A DNA stretch of 30,919 nt from IMG/VR virus record IMGVR_UViG_3300024335_000032, positions 1 through 30,919 of that record. The stretch is one strand, 5' to 3'. Shown here piece by piece: positions 22,560 through 30,025 of the stretch; the first letter of the stretch is position 1; every line of letters starts with the position of its first letter. The DNA comes from a virus. A model generated the notes under the pieces. It was not told the DNA's origin and searched no databases. It saw nothing but the letters and a program-made list of their open reading frames with translations. Both the position numbers and the translations under genes were made by a program.

Positions 22560-24644
22560 TTATGATTTTAATAATTCAACTTCTTCTTTTAACTCTTGTA
22601 TTGCTTTCACTAATATCGGCACAAGTTTTCCGTAACTCATCTCAAGTTTTTCTTCGTTTTCAGTATAAACTAATCTTAAAGTATCGTTGTCTAATTCTCT
22701 AACTTCTTGTGCTATAAAACCAAAGTCTTTTTTACCTTTGTTAGCAGAATAAAACTCTACTTGTGTTTCGTTTCCTTCGTCATCAAATTCTGTCCTTGTT
22801 TCTGGTCTGTTATCCCATACAAACTCTCTTGGTTGCAAAGCATCAATAAAAGCAAGTCCATATTCTAAATCCTTAATTTCTGATTTATCTCTTTCGTCTG
22901 ATATTGATGTTATAGATGTGACTGCACAACGTAAAGTGGCTATACTTGAATTACCTAAAGTAATCTCGTTTGATGCACTTATTCCAGAGGGTTGTGAAGC
23001 ATAACCCAGTGTAGTAACATTAGTATTGAAGTAACCTTGTGAACCAGCACTATTACCAATATAAGTACAGTTTTTAGCATCATTTGAATTTCGCCCAGCA
23101 GAAGTCCCAACAGCAACATTATAAGCATATTCTTGTGTATTATTATGTAAGGCTTCCCAACCTATTGCTACTGTGCTTCTTACATTAGTACCATTTTGTA
23201 AAGCGTCTTTACCTATTACAACATTTTGATAGCCACTTATATTGCTTTCTGCTGCACCACCACCGATAAACACATTTTTTTCTCCATACGTTAAAGAAGC
23301 ACCAGCTTCATTTCCAATAATAGTATTATCATTTGCGTTTGTTATATCTTCCCCAGCACCAATTCCAATAACTAAATTATCACTAACATTACCAGACAAT
23401 CCACTTGGAACATTTATTAAGTATGCAGAGTTTGTTGAATTGTCTATTGTAACATCACTCAATCCATTCAAATCAGAAGCACCACCACCACCAGCAGCTT
23501 GTAATTCTAATTTACCAGCACTTGAATTGAAAGTCAATACATCGCCATTACTTGCGCCACTTTGAAGACCTGGAATTCTTAATGATGTAACTGCTGTGTT
23601 TCCTAAAGTTATTTCATTTGTAGCAGTAGCTGAACTTGCATCGGCATCATATCCAATAATAGTTAAATTAGAGCCAGTTGTTACAGAGTTCCCAGCTTCA
23701 AAACCCATTAAAGTATTATTCCCTCCAGTTGTTACAGCAAATCCAGATCTATAACCCACGGCGACATTTTGTGATTTAGAGCCAAAAGCACCAGCCATAG
23801 ATTGTGAGCCAATCATTACGTTTTTAGAACTTGTACTGTCTGCGTATTGTCCAGCAGCACTACCTATTGCAGTATTGTCTGCGTTTTCTAAATATCGTAA
23901 AGCATTGTTACCAATAGCGACATTTTGCGTACCAGAGCCACTACGACTTCCACCAGCCAAAGAGCCGATAAAAGTATTTGCACCACCAGTTTGTGATTTA
24001 CCAGCTTGATAACCAAGCATAGTTCTGAAAGCGCCAGTTGTATTGCTATATCCAGCTTCAAAACCTAAATTTGTGTTATTACTTCCAGAAGTGTTTGAGA
24101 AACCAGACTGGTAACCTATTGAAGTGTGACCGGTATTTTGATTTGCTCTTCCAGCTTGAGCGCCTAAATAAGTTGCGCTTGAACTTGACGACAAACCACC
24201 GGCTTGATAACCAACACCAACTGTACTACTTCCAGAAGTTATATTTAAACATGCTAAACCAATCGCTACATTGTAAGCGCCATTTGTAATGTTATTTCCA
24301 GCTTCCCAACCTACTAAAACATTACCAGTTCCAGAATTCAAAGCAACACCAGCTTGATTACCTATCAAAGTATTACTGTTTCCATTTGTTAAAGCGGCCC
24401 CAGCATCAATACCCAAAACAGTATTTCCTTGTGGATTACCACTTAAACCGCTCGGCACTTCGCCTACATATAAAGAAGCAGTATCAACTAAACAATCACT
24501 CAAACCATTTAAGTCTGATGCTCCGCCGCCACCTAAATTAGCTGGGTCAATACGGACGTTGTCCGTTCCATCATAACCAACCAAGAAATCAACATTTGCT
24601 GAATCAGTTTTTAAGGTAAAATCACTAAATTTTTTATTCGCCAT
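22560..24644 (-). CDS. Tail fibre with YadA-like head repeats and S74 chaperone domain
   Basis: The 694-residue protein begins MANKKFSDFTLKTDSANVDFLVGYDG. Most of the rest is YadA-like left-handed beta-roll repeats of the form NTxIGxxAG (for example NTLIGNQAG, NTAIGSAAG). A module starting GGGASDLNGLSD appears near residue 38 and again near 385, each followed by similar PSGLSG and AG-repeat blocks, so the shaft is internally duplicated. The C-terminus is an intramolecular chaperone (peptidase S74): SDERDK near 582 with the Ser...Lys pair, DFGFIAQEV and YGKLVPILVKAIQELKEEV. Such domains trimerise the fibre and cut themselves off. It should be a trimeric receptor-binding fibre. Confidence 0.92.
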   Translation of the reverse strand: MANKKFSDFTLKTDSANVDFLVGYDGTDNVRIDPANLGGGGASDLNGLSDCLVDTASLYVGEVPSGLSGNPQGNTVLGIDAGAALTNGNSNTLIGNQAGVALNSGTGNVLVGWEAGNNITNGAYNVAIGLACLNITSGSSTVGVGYQAGGLSSSSSATYLGAQAGRANQNTGHTSIGYQSGFSNTSGSNNTNLGFEAGYSNTTGAFRTMLGYQAGKSQTGGANTFIGSLAGGSRSGSGTQNVAIGNNALRYLENADNTAIGSAAGQYADSTSSKNVMIGSQSMAGAFGSKSQNVAVGYRSGFAVTTGGNNTLMGFEAGNSVTTGSNLTIIGYDADASSATATNEITLGNTAVTSLRIPGLQSGASNGDVLTFNSSAGKLELQAAGGGGASDLNGLSDVTIDNSTNSAYLINVPSGLSGNVSDNLVIGIGAGEDITNANDNTIIGNEAGASLTYGEKNVFIGGGAAESNISGYQNVVIGKDALQNGTNVRSTVAIGWEALHNNTQEYAYNVAVGTSAGRNSNDAKNCTYIGNSAGSQGYFNTNVTTLGYASQPSGISASNEITLGNSSIATLRCAVTSITSISDERDKSEIKDLEYGLAFIDALQPREFVWDNRPETRTEFDDEGNETQVEFYSANKGKKDFGFIAQEVRELDNDTLRLVYTENEEKLEMSYGKLVPILVKAIQELKEEVELLKS

Positions 24645-24655
24645 AATTTTTTTAT

Positions 24656-24787
24656 TTATTCAATTATTAAATTGTCATTGTTTTCAGCCAACACAAAACC
24701 GCCGGATTCTAAAATTATAAAATCGCCTATTGGAATAGTTGCAATTTCGTCGTAAATATTATGTATTTGTAATCCTAAACCTAACAT
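24656..24787 (-). CDS. Small hypothetical protein (43 aa)
   Basis: The ATG at 24787 gives MLGLGLQIHNIYDEIATIPI and an end at NDNLIIE with TAA. It begins 4 bases after the preceding stop. It reads like a short beta hairpin protein with no family. It lies in the surface/fibre cluster. Confidence 0.58.
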   Translation of the reverse strand: MLGLGLQIHNIYDEIATIPIGDFIILESGGFVLAENNDNLIIE

Positions 24788-24791
24788 ATAT

Positions 24792-25064
24792 TTATTTTAA
24801 ATAACAAATTACTTTACCACTTGCAACAGAAACGTCGTCAAAATTTCCAAATATTATTCCGCCTTTTGTTAATGCTAATGAAGTTATTGACGTGTCACCG
24901 CCGGTTGAATCAATATCACAACTAATTGTTGAATCGTCTAACGCTTGAATGATTCCGAACGTTTCACCGGCAACAGATGTTCCGGACGCGGAAATAATTC
25001 GCAAACCGTTGTCGCCAAAAGATAATTTTTGAAAATCACTTGAATAATATAAATTTGAGGCCAT
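24792..25064 (-). CDS. Small beta-rich structural-type protein (90 aa)
   Basis: The frame starts MASNLYYSSDFQKLSFGDNG and ends SVASGKVICYLK. It is Ser/Thr/Gly-rich and beta-rich throughout, resembling small phage surface or spike proteins. Position before the S74 fibre suggests a virion surface component. It has its own TATTTTTG box upstream. Confidence 0.65.
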   Translation of the reverse strand: MASNLYYSSDFQKLSFGDNGLRIISASGTSVAGETFGIIQALDDSTISCDIDSTGGDTSITSLALTKGGIIFGNFDDVSVASGKVICYLK

Positions 25065-25090
25065 AATTTTTTTTTACGTTTTAATATTTA

Positions 25091-25098
25091 CAAAAATA
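25091..25098 (-). promoter_or_regulatory. Candidate promoter -7 box (TATTTTTG) before the fibre block
   Basis: The minus strand reads TATTTTTG 26 bases before the 25064 start codon in the gap after the 45-residue basic protein. It could drive the surface/fibre genes separately from the lysis genes. Confidence 0.42.
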
Positions 25099-25127
25099 CA
25101 AAAAATAAAATATACATTATTCTTAAA

Positions 25128-25265
25128 TTAACGGCCTTGACCTCTGTATTTTTTTCGATAATTTTTAGATGATTTAGACCTTGAATTCTTGTTTTTAGAA
25201 TGTACGCCTTTACGCTTTTTTTTAACGCGTTTAAAGTCATTTATGTTGATTTGTTTTTTTGCCAT
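25128..25265 (-). CDS. Small, very basic protein (45 aa)
   Basis: Starting at 25265 as TAATG on the holin stop, the frame reads MAKKQININD FKRVKKKRKG and ends KKYRGQGR. About 40% of residues are Lys or Arg, with Ser/Asn-rich KNKNSRSKSSKNYRKK. It could bind DNA or RNA or neutralise packaged DNA. Similar short MAKKQ-type basic proteins occur in Bacteroidota phages by my recollection, but the function is unknown. Confidence 0.65.
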   Translation of the reverse strand: MAKKQININDFKRVKKKRKGVHSKNKNSRSKSSKNYRKKYRGQGR

Positions 25266-25747
25266 TATTTTTTCCAGGTTTTGACAATCTTTTCGGCTGA
25301 TCGCGCGCCAAAGTAACCGCCATAAACTAACAACAATAAACTTGATAACAAATCAATCCATTGTGCGGCAATATTAAAGCCACCAATTGACGAATCTAAA
25401 ATTATGTAAATAAACAACGTCAACGTTAAAAAAGCCAATACCATTGGCCGAATGTTTTTTGTCATAAATGAATCCGCCGCGTTGTCTGACGTCCAACGTT
25501 TTGTGACCTCTTGCATTTCTATGACGTCAAATTCTAATTCCGCCAACAACATTTGTTTGTCGGTTTCGGACAATTTACCGTCGTTTTTTATTTTATCACT
25601 TAATAGATTTAAACTTTCAATTCCGGTAATGTTGCCGGCAATGTCTAACAATTCCGGCGCAACTTCTTTGCCCTTTGAAACCAACCAACGCAATGCGTCA
25701 CCAACGCGCGTTGTTCCGTTTCTGTCTTTGTATGATTGCTTTGCCAT
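25265..25747 (-). CDS. Holin-like protein (GTA holin 3TM family)
   Basis: This 160-residue protein has a soluble N-terminal half with the family signature VTKRWTSDNAADSFMTKNIR (81-100), followed by hydrophobic helices at ~101-119 and ~129-147 and a charged end (AEKIVKTWKK). The signature and helices match the 3TM holin family used in gene transfer agents and phages. It should form the membrane lesion that releases the M15 endolysin encoded immediately upstream (4-base gap), giving a lysis pair. Confidence 0.82.
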   Translation of the reverse strand: MAKQSYKDRNGTTRVGDALRWLVSKGKEVAPELLDIAGNITGIESLNLLSDKIKNDGKLSETDKQMLLAELEFDVIEMQEVTKRWTSDNAADSFMTKNIRPMVLAFLTLTLFIYIILDSSIGGFNIAAQWIDLLSSLLLLVYGGYFGARSAEKIVKTWKK

Positions 25748-25750
25748 AAT

Positions 25751-26137
25751 TTATTTTTTTGTGTAATCCCAACGCGCCGAATAATCGCGAATGTCAACGT
25801 GTGTAAACGTATTGTATTTGCCTATTCCGCCAAATCCTAATTGACCCAATTCGACCATTTCGCAAACTAATTCATGAACTTCGTTTGGCGTCATTCCTTC
25901 AACTACAATGTCCGCCGCTTGTCCCTTTTTATGCCTTGAATTTTTAGATCCTTTAACAACATTGTCGTTATAATTGGCGCATCTATAACCGGAATTTATT
26001 TTAATAGGTTTTTTGACTTTGTCGCGTAAAATCTGTAATTGGTCCGCCAATTTAATAAGATTGTTTTTTATATCGGCGCTAATTTTACAATTGCCGCCTT
26101 TGCATTCAAATTCGGAAATCGAAAAATTTTTAGTCAT
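25751..26137 (-). CDS. Peptidase M15 endolysin (D-Ala-D-Ala carboxypeptidase-type)
   Basis: The 128-residue enzyme starts MTKNFSISEFECKGGNC. It carries SGYRC (49-53), the zinc motif SRHKKGQAADI with His69 and Asp76, and THVDIR with His113, the third ligand. These define peptidase M15_3 lysins, which cleave peptide cross-links in peptidoglycan. There is no signal peptide, so release needs the holin encoded next. Its start overlaps the preceding membrane peptide gene by 8 bases. Confidence 0.93.
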   Translation of the reverse strand: MTKNFSISEFECKGGNCKISADIKNNLIKLADQLQILRDKVKKPIKINSGYRCANYNDNVVKGSKNSRHKKGQAADIVVEGMTPNEVHELVCEMVELGQLGFGGIGKYNTFTHVDIRDYSARWDYTKK

Positions 26138-26285
26138 TGTCTTTTTTCTTGTTTAAGTAATACCAACGTTGTGCGGTGTACCCTATTGAAACGGCCAATA
26201 ATAATATTTTTAAAACTTCGTCGATCGCAGTAAACGAAACCATAAACGAAAACGTGTTGAGCATATATAATTTAAAATCATTCAT
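26130..26285 (-). CDS. Small membrane peptide (51 aa)
   Basis: The ATG at 26285 gives MNDFKLYMLNTFSFMVSFTA with a second hydrophobic run (VLKILLLAVSIGYTAQ) and a charged tail (YYLNKKKDND). One or two transmembrane helices are likely. It overlaps the endolysin gene by 8 bases, so it may be a second holin/antiholin or lysis accessory. Small size prevents family assignment. Confidence 0.65.
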   Translation of the reverse strand: MNDFKLYMLNTFSFMVSFTAIDEVLKILLLAVSIGYTAQRWYYLNKKKDND

Positions 26286-26288
26286 TTT

Positions 26289-26879
26289 TTAAAAACTTAA
26301 AACTGTTATAACAAAATCTTCAACAACTGCCGTTGCGCCGCTTTTGTCAACTTTAATTTGAATCTTACAACCGCCGGTCAATTCACTTGTTCGAGTAAAT
26401 ATTTGCGTTGTTCTTGAATAGCGGACCAAATCACCATTGGACGCAATGTTGTCGTGTGAAAACTCAATTGTTTTCCCGGTGTCCGGAAAATATAAACGCG
26501 CATCTAATCGTGTATTTGCAGCGCCAGAAGTTACGTCAAAATCGTTTCTTATTAACAAGACTTTGTTTGCGCCAACTTTTGATGTATCAATTTTGTTTGC
26601 TGATGAATCCCACAAATCGCCACTTATATAAGACGGCAAATGTGAATGTGTACCGGTTCCGGCTTTGTCGTTTGTTAAATCGGTCCAGGTTTCCGCAGTC
26701 AAATTTATTGGTGTTCCGCTTGTTGTTGCGTCCTCGTAAAATGCAAACCCGCCCAATGTATCATAAATGTCGTTTACGGACGTTTTTATTTCATTCAAAT
26801 CGGCGGCGGTCACTTTATTTATGTCCGGCAATGCTGACGTTTGGTTGTCTGTTTTATTTGTGTAGGTTATTTTTGCCAT
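26289..26879 (-). CDS. Virion structural protein, fibre- or spike-like (196 aa)
   Basis: The N-terminus (TNKTDNQTSALPDINKVTAADLNEIKTSVNDIYD) is like the attachment segments of Bacteroidota phage fibre or head-fibre proteins. The remainder is Thr/Ser-rich and beta-rich, consistent with a jelly-roll lobe (ARLYFPDTGKTIEFSHD, IQIKVDKSGATAVVEDFVITVL). It lies between the tail completion gene and the lysis genes. I interpret it as a virion surface protein; the partner is unknown. Confidence 0.62.
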   Translation of the reverse strand: MAKITYTNKTDNQTSALPDINKVTAADLNEIKTSVNDIYDTLGGFAFYEDATTSGTPINLTAETWTDLTNDKAGTGTHSHLPSYISGDLWDSSANKIDTSKVGANKVLLIRNDFDVTSGAANTRLDARLYFPDTGKTIEFSHDNIASNGDLVRYSRTTQIFTRTSELTGGCKIQIKVDKSGATAVVEDFVITVLSF

Positions 26880-26888
26880 AGTTATTTT

Positions 26889-27374
26889 TTAAGATTGTAA
26901 ATCGTTTTGTAGTTCAGATTGTAAACCGCCAATTGGTGTTGATTGTTCTATTTTATTTGACAATTCAATGACGGCGCGAAAATATGTAAAATCAGTCAAA
27001 TCGTCTTGTAAATATTTAACGCCTTCGTTTACGCTTGTATATACATTAAAACCATTCGCGCTTAAATCAATATAATTCGCTGAACGTGTTCGTAATTTTT
27101 CTAAACATTGTGAAACCATTAAATTAGAATTTAACTCGCCGCCGTCGTCACTTGCAAATCGTGTAACACATTCAATTCGTGTTATTGTTTCGATTGTAAA
27201 CGAACTTTGGTTTTGATCCGTTTCGTCGTTTGAAACTGAATAAACTCTTATAAATGGATAAGTCGCATTTGTTGGAACGCGCCCATAAATCGGAACAACT
27301 GAACCGTCAATTGTAATGTTTCCGTTTAATTTTGCAATGATTGCCTTGCGTACATAGTGAATCGCCTCTAACAT
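26889..27374 (-). CDS. Tail completion / terminator-like protein (DUF3168-like)
   Basis: The 161-residue protein starts MLEAIHYVRKAIIAKLNGN, with IYGRVPTNATYPFIRVYSVS and RIECVTRFASDD, matching the pattern of DUF3168/gp17-like tail completion proteins that cap the tail tube at the head end. It follows the gp10-like gene with a shared base (ATG/TAA overlap), in the usual connector order. The C-terminus is Gln/Ser-rich. Confidence 0.75.
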   Translation of the reverse strand: MLEAIHYVRKAIIAKLNGNITIDGSVVPIYGRVPTNATYPFIRVYSVSNDETDQNQSSFTIETITRIECVTRFASDDGGELNSNLMVSQCLEKLRTRSANYIDLSANGFNVYTSVNEGVKYLQDDLTDFTYFRAVIELSNKIEQSTPIGGLQSELQNDLQS

Positions 27375-27817
27375 TATTTTATTGCTTTTTTAATTTCGCC
27401 ATTTAAGCGGTTCAACAAATTTTTAAATCCTATTCGCGCCGAACTAAAAAAGAACGGACGCGCCGGCAAATTAATATCTCGAATCCCTTTGCCTTTGAAT
27501 TGCGCCGCATAACTTGGCGGAATGCCTAATTGCGTCATGTCTGTTAAATCAACGCGGCCACCGGTCCCAAATTCAACATACGGCGCATAATGTGCCGCAG
27601 CTACAACATTGATTGATTTACCGCTTCGTTGTGCGCTAATTGATTGTTTTAATGCACCATTATCAACCGGCGCCGAACGTTTGGCCAACCTTACAATTTC
27701 CATTCCCGTTTTACCTAATTCATTGGACAATGTTTTAGATTCAAACGCACGCATTTTGTCTAACTTATTTTTAAGTTTATTCAAATCGCTTTGGTCAATT
27801 TTAAGGTTCACGTTCAT
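27374..27817 (-). CDS. Head-tail joining protein, HK97 gp10-like
   Basis: The 147-residue protein shows the gp10 pattern: helical N-terminus with LAKRSAPVDNGALKQSISAQ, AHYAPYVEFGTGGRVDL and LPARPFFFSSARIGF. The PVDxGxLxxSI and YVEFGTG plus ARPFF combination is diagnostic. It acts at the head-tail interface or neck. It is in the connector series and shares coding boundaries with both neighbours. Confidence 0.9.
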   Translation of the reverse strand: MNVNLKIDQSDLNKLKNKLDKMRAFESKTLSNELGKTGMEIVRLAKRSAPVDNGALKQSISAQRSGKSINVVAAAHYAPYVEFGTGGRVDLTDMTQLGIPPSYAAQFKGKGIRDINLPARPFFFSSARIGFKNLLNRLNGEIKKAIK

Positions 27818-28144
27818 TTATTCCGATTTTGTCGCCAATAGTTTTGTATAAAAATCCAAATCAAATTCGAATTTGTTGTTTATTCTAAATTTTTGCGTTT
27901 CGTTTTCCAACGTGAAAATGTCGCCTAACTGTATTAAATCAGCGGTGTTTTTACGCATTGTTATTTCAACTTGTACGTCTTGTTCGCGTTTGCCGAATTT
28001 GTCGTTTATTTCACCCTTTAATTGTGTTAAATGGCACCAAACCGTTGCAACGTCTGACAATGTTGAATTGAAACCGCCGAATTCGTCCGGTGTTTTAGAC
28101 AAACGTTTAATTGTTATTTTAGAATCTAATTTACCGGCGTTCAT
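27818..28144 (-). CDS. Head-tail adaptor (SPP1 gp16 / head closure-like)
   Basis: The 108-residue protein starts MNAGKLDSKITIKRLSKTPD and contains DEFGGFNSTLSDVATVWCHL and FTLENETQKFRINNKFE. This matches the small head-tail joining (phage_H_T_join) family: the RITI start, FGG turn and the W...L...G strands. It closes the portal channel and receives the tail. Both ends touch neighbouring genes. Confidence 0.85.
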   Translation of the reverse strand: MNAGKLDSKITIKRLSKTPDEFGGFNSTLSDVATVWCHLTQLKGEINDKFGKREQDVQVEITMRKNTADLIQLGDIFTLENETQKFRINNKFEFDLDFYTKLLATKSE

Positions 28145-28653
28145 TATATAAACATTGATTTATAAGACGTTAAAATTGATTTAGTTGATGTTGGTATTTC
28201 TGTAATATTTCCAACCATAAAATCGGCGCGGTTGTCGTAATACGTCGAAATTAATTGCAACATTGATTGTTTAATCAACGCGTCATTTATTCCCGCGGTT
28301 ATATATGTTATTTTAACGCGTTCGCCTGGACCTTGGTCCAATTCAATGGTTTCATTGTCTAAACCTAAAATTTCATAATCAGTTGTTGCGGTGCCGTCAA
28401 TGGTTATTTCCTCAACGCTTGCAATTGGTCCAAATGGCACGTCAAAAATTCCGTTGGTTGAATCTAAATAATACGTTCTATTTTTCGGCACTATGTCGCG
28501 CGATATATAGTTTTCGCACCAAATGCGCGCTTGTGTAATCATAGCCGCAATAATATTGTCGTCGGCGCTTGTATCAATACGAACGTAATCCTTTACGTTT
28601 TGAGCCGTTAACAATTCATTTCCGGTTGTGGAATTAATCTTTATTTGTCGCAT
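28144..28653 (-). CDS. Head-tail connector, gp6-like
   Basis: The 169-residue protein has LLTAQNVKDYVRIDTSADDN and MITQARIWCENYISRDIVPK, then FDVPFGPIASVEEITIDGTA, a pattern typical of the gp6/phiE125 gp8 connector family. The C-terminal ~50 residues are helical (LIKQSMLQLISTYYDNRADF). It should dock on the portal as the first connector ring. Its start overlaps the upstream small gene by 20 bases. Confidence 0.88.
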   Translation of the reverse strand: MRQIKINSTTGNELLTAQNVKDYVRIDTSADDNIIAAMITQARIWCENYISRDIVPKNRTYYLDSTNGIFDVPFGPIASVEEITIDGTATTDYEILGLDNETIELDQGPGERVKITYITAGINDALIKQSMLQLISTYYDNRADFMVGNITEIPTSTKSILTSYKSMFI

Positions 28654-28846
28654 CGTCTTTTATTTCAATATATTCAACCTTTAATTCTTTGGTTTCGATT
28701 TTTTCTTTGTTTTGCTTTTTGCCTATTTTAGACGCTAAACCTTTCGCAATCCAATTTTGTGCGATGTGATCCGGCAAATCTATTTTGTCGCCTTCATCGT
28801 AACGTTTGCCACCTCTTAAAATTGATTGTTTGATTTTTAATTGCAT
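28634..28846 (-). CDS. Small protein of the connector operon (70 aa)
   Basis: The frame starts MQLKIKQSILRGGKRYDEGD, then KIDLPDHIAQNWIAKGLASK, resembling the short SH3-like phage proteins commonly found beside connector genes. A charged tail follows (EIKDDATNKD). Its end overlaps the connector gene by 20 bases. Function is unknown. Confidence 0.68.
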   Translation of the reverse strand: MQLKIKQSILRGGKRYDEGDKIDLPDHIAQNWIAKGLASKIGKKQNKEKIETKELKVEYIEIKDDATNKD

Positions 28847-28869
28847 AACCTATAATTTTTTGTAAAGAT

Positions 28870-28906
28870 AAAAAAAAAGCGCCACATGAATTTGTGACGC
28901 CTTTTC
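28870..28906 (-). terminator. Rho-independent terminator before the connector operon
   Basis: On the minus strand GCGTCACA pairs with TGTGGCGC around AATTCA and is followed by nine Ts. An A-tract on the other side makes it look bidirectional. It follows the 28934 stop and precedes the 28846 gene. Confidence 0.75.
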
Positions 28907-28933
28907 AGAAGAATGAAAACAATAATGAAAAAC

Positions 28934-29296
28934 TTACATTGCTGCAAAGTTATTAAAATATTTTGAATATTTTTCCAAACCAACCGTAAATGATTGAATT
29001 ATTCCGTCATTTTTAAAAATAAAAAATCCCTGGCGTTCGGCTGAATAGACCGCGAAAAAATCCACGTCCTTTTTTTTGTAACCGTTTTTTTTATGGTCAA
29101 CTAAATTGATTCGGTTTCGTGTTCTGTTGTATTCGTTTATAGCTTTTATCTGTACTTTAAATAAACCATTAGGCGAATCAACAATGCAATCATATATTGA
29201 AGTATGCAGCAAAGGGAATGAAACTAAAAGACCGTTTTCCATCGCTTTTGTGGCAAATAAATATTCAGCGTAACAACCGAAAACATTAGGATTCAT
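28934..29296 (-). CDS. PD-(D/E)XK endonuclease-like protein
   Basis: The 120-residue protein has GCYAEYLFATKAMENG with Glu11, HTSIYDCIVDSPNG with Asp36, and FKVQIKAINEYNR with Gln49-x-Lys51, the helix-D-(E/Q)XK order of the PDDEXK_5/Hjc-like nuclease group. Families of this type cleave recombination junctions or unmodified DNA. It sits in the small-gene cassette after the capsid gene, flanked by terminators on both sides, unlike the other nucleases in the replication operon. Confidence 0.72.
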   Translation of the reverse strand: MNPNVFGCYAEYLFATKAMENGLLVSFPLLHTSIYDCIVDSPNGLFKVQIKAINEYNRTRNRINLVDHKKNGYKKKDVDFFAVYSAERQGFFIFKNDGIIQSFTVGLEKYSKYFNNFAAM

Positions 29297-29311
29297 TTTA
29301 TAAAGTTATAA

Positions 29312-29345
29312 AAAAAAGCCGACCAAATTAATGACCGGCTTTTTA
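29312..29345 (-). terminator. Rho-independent terminator within the post-capsid cassette
   Basis: On the minus strand AAAAGCCG pairs with CGGCTTTT around a ~14-base loop (GTCATTAATTTGGT), followed by a T-run. It lies between the 29377 stop and the 29296 start. Confidence 0.7.
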
Positions 29346-29376
29346 AAACAAACCAATATAAACTAAATTATGACAT

Positions 29377-29520
29377 TTAGTTGTCGTTTGCCAATGCAAC
29401 GCAAATTGATAGAATAAATAAAAATATCGCCGTTGGCAATTCGTTAAATACCATTATTTGTCTAATGGCAAAAGCGCTAAATAATAATGTTAAAAAAAAC
29501 TTAATAAATTTTTGCTTCAT
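29377..29520 (-). CDS. Small membrane protein (47 aa)
   Basis: The ATG at 29520 gives MKQKFIKFFLTLLFSAFAIR and a second hydrophobic run (AIFLFILSICVALA) before NDN and TAA. Two transmembrane helices with a charged N-terminus are likely. It starts 4 bases after the zinc-knuckle gene's stop. It might be a superinfection or lysis accessory, but no family fits. Confidence 0.6.
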   Translation of the reverse strand: MKQKFIKFFLTLLFSAFAIRQIMVFNELPTAIFLFILSICVALANDN

Positions 29521-29524
29521 AATG

Positions 29525-29647
29525 TTACATTTGATCAGCTATAAAACAAGTTTGTGAACAAATTCCGGCGTCCTCAAACATTGGTACACCACAAACGGCG
29601 CATTCGAATTCGGGTTCATCGCCCGGTATATAGTTTAATCCCCACAT
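29525..29647 (-). CDS. Small zinc-knuckle protein (40 aa)
   Basis: The frame MWGLNYIPGDEPEFECAVCG... ends SQTCFIADQM. The four cysteines (CAVC, then C..TC) are spaced like a compact zinc ribbon. It is coupled closely to the DUF3310 gene (2-base gap). It may be a regulatory or structural micro-protein; nothing further can be seen. Confidence 0.6.
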   Translation of the reverse strand: MWGLNYIPGDEPEFECAVCGVPMFEDAGICSQTCFIADQM

Positions 29648-29649
29648 AA

Positions 29650-29868
29650 TTAAAAATTTTTGATGTCTATTTTATTTGTTAAATGATATATTTCGCGTTC
29701 TAAATAATCCAACGCCTTTTCCAAATCTTGAATTTCATTGTCTTTGCGTCCGGCGCGAACAACGTATTTTAAAACGTTTCCGCGGTTGAAGTTTAGGTCA
29801 TAAGACGCAATAACGTCAATAAGGTCGTGTTTAAGACCGTTTTCGTAGTGTTTAGGTGTGTTGCTCAT
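29650..29868 (-). CDS. DUF3310 family protein
   Basis: The 72-residue protein matches DUF3310: PKHYENGLKHDLIDVIASYD, FNRGNVLKYVVRAGRKDN and LEKALDYLEREIYHL. The PxHY...GNxxKYxxRxGxK pattern is clear. These proteins are widespread in phages; a nucleotide-kinase-like name is used in some annotations without proof of function. It overlaps the upstream 48-residue gene by 4 bases (ATGA). Confidence 0.88.
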   Translation of the reverse strand: MSNTPKHYENGLKHDLIDVIASYDLNFNRGNVLKYVVRAGRKDNEIQDLEKALDYLEREIYHLTNKIDIKNF

Positions 29869-30011
29869 CTTTTTAAATTTAAGGCGTTTAAAACGCTTTT
29901 AAACCACGCTTCAAAATTGTTTTTGTCATTATGCTTTCGCATTTCGTTTTGTGTGTACACGTTGACGCGGTTGCCGTCGTGTATAATAGTTAATCCGGTT
30001 TTTGTTTTCAT
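29865..30011 (-). CDS. Small hypothetical protein (48 aa)
   Basis: The ATG at 30011 gives MKTKTGLTIIHDGNRVNVYT, ending VLNALNLKR with a TGA that overlaps the DUF3310 start as ATGA. It is basic with an initial beta hairpin and a terminal helix (FEAWFKSVLNAL). No family is recognised. Tight coupling supports it as real. Confidence 0.6.
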   Translation of the reverse strand: MKTKTGLTIIHDGNRVNVYTQNEMRKHNDKNNFEAWFKSVLNALNLKR

Positions 30012-30025
30012 TTGTCTAAAATTAT

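Noticed and set aside
22560-24644. Repetitive DNA resembling a CRISPR array
   Set aside because: The repeats are imperfect, unevenly spaced and encode the AG-repeat shaft of the fibre.
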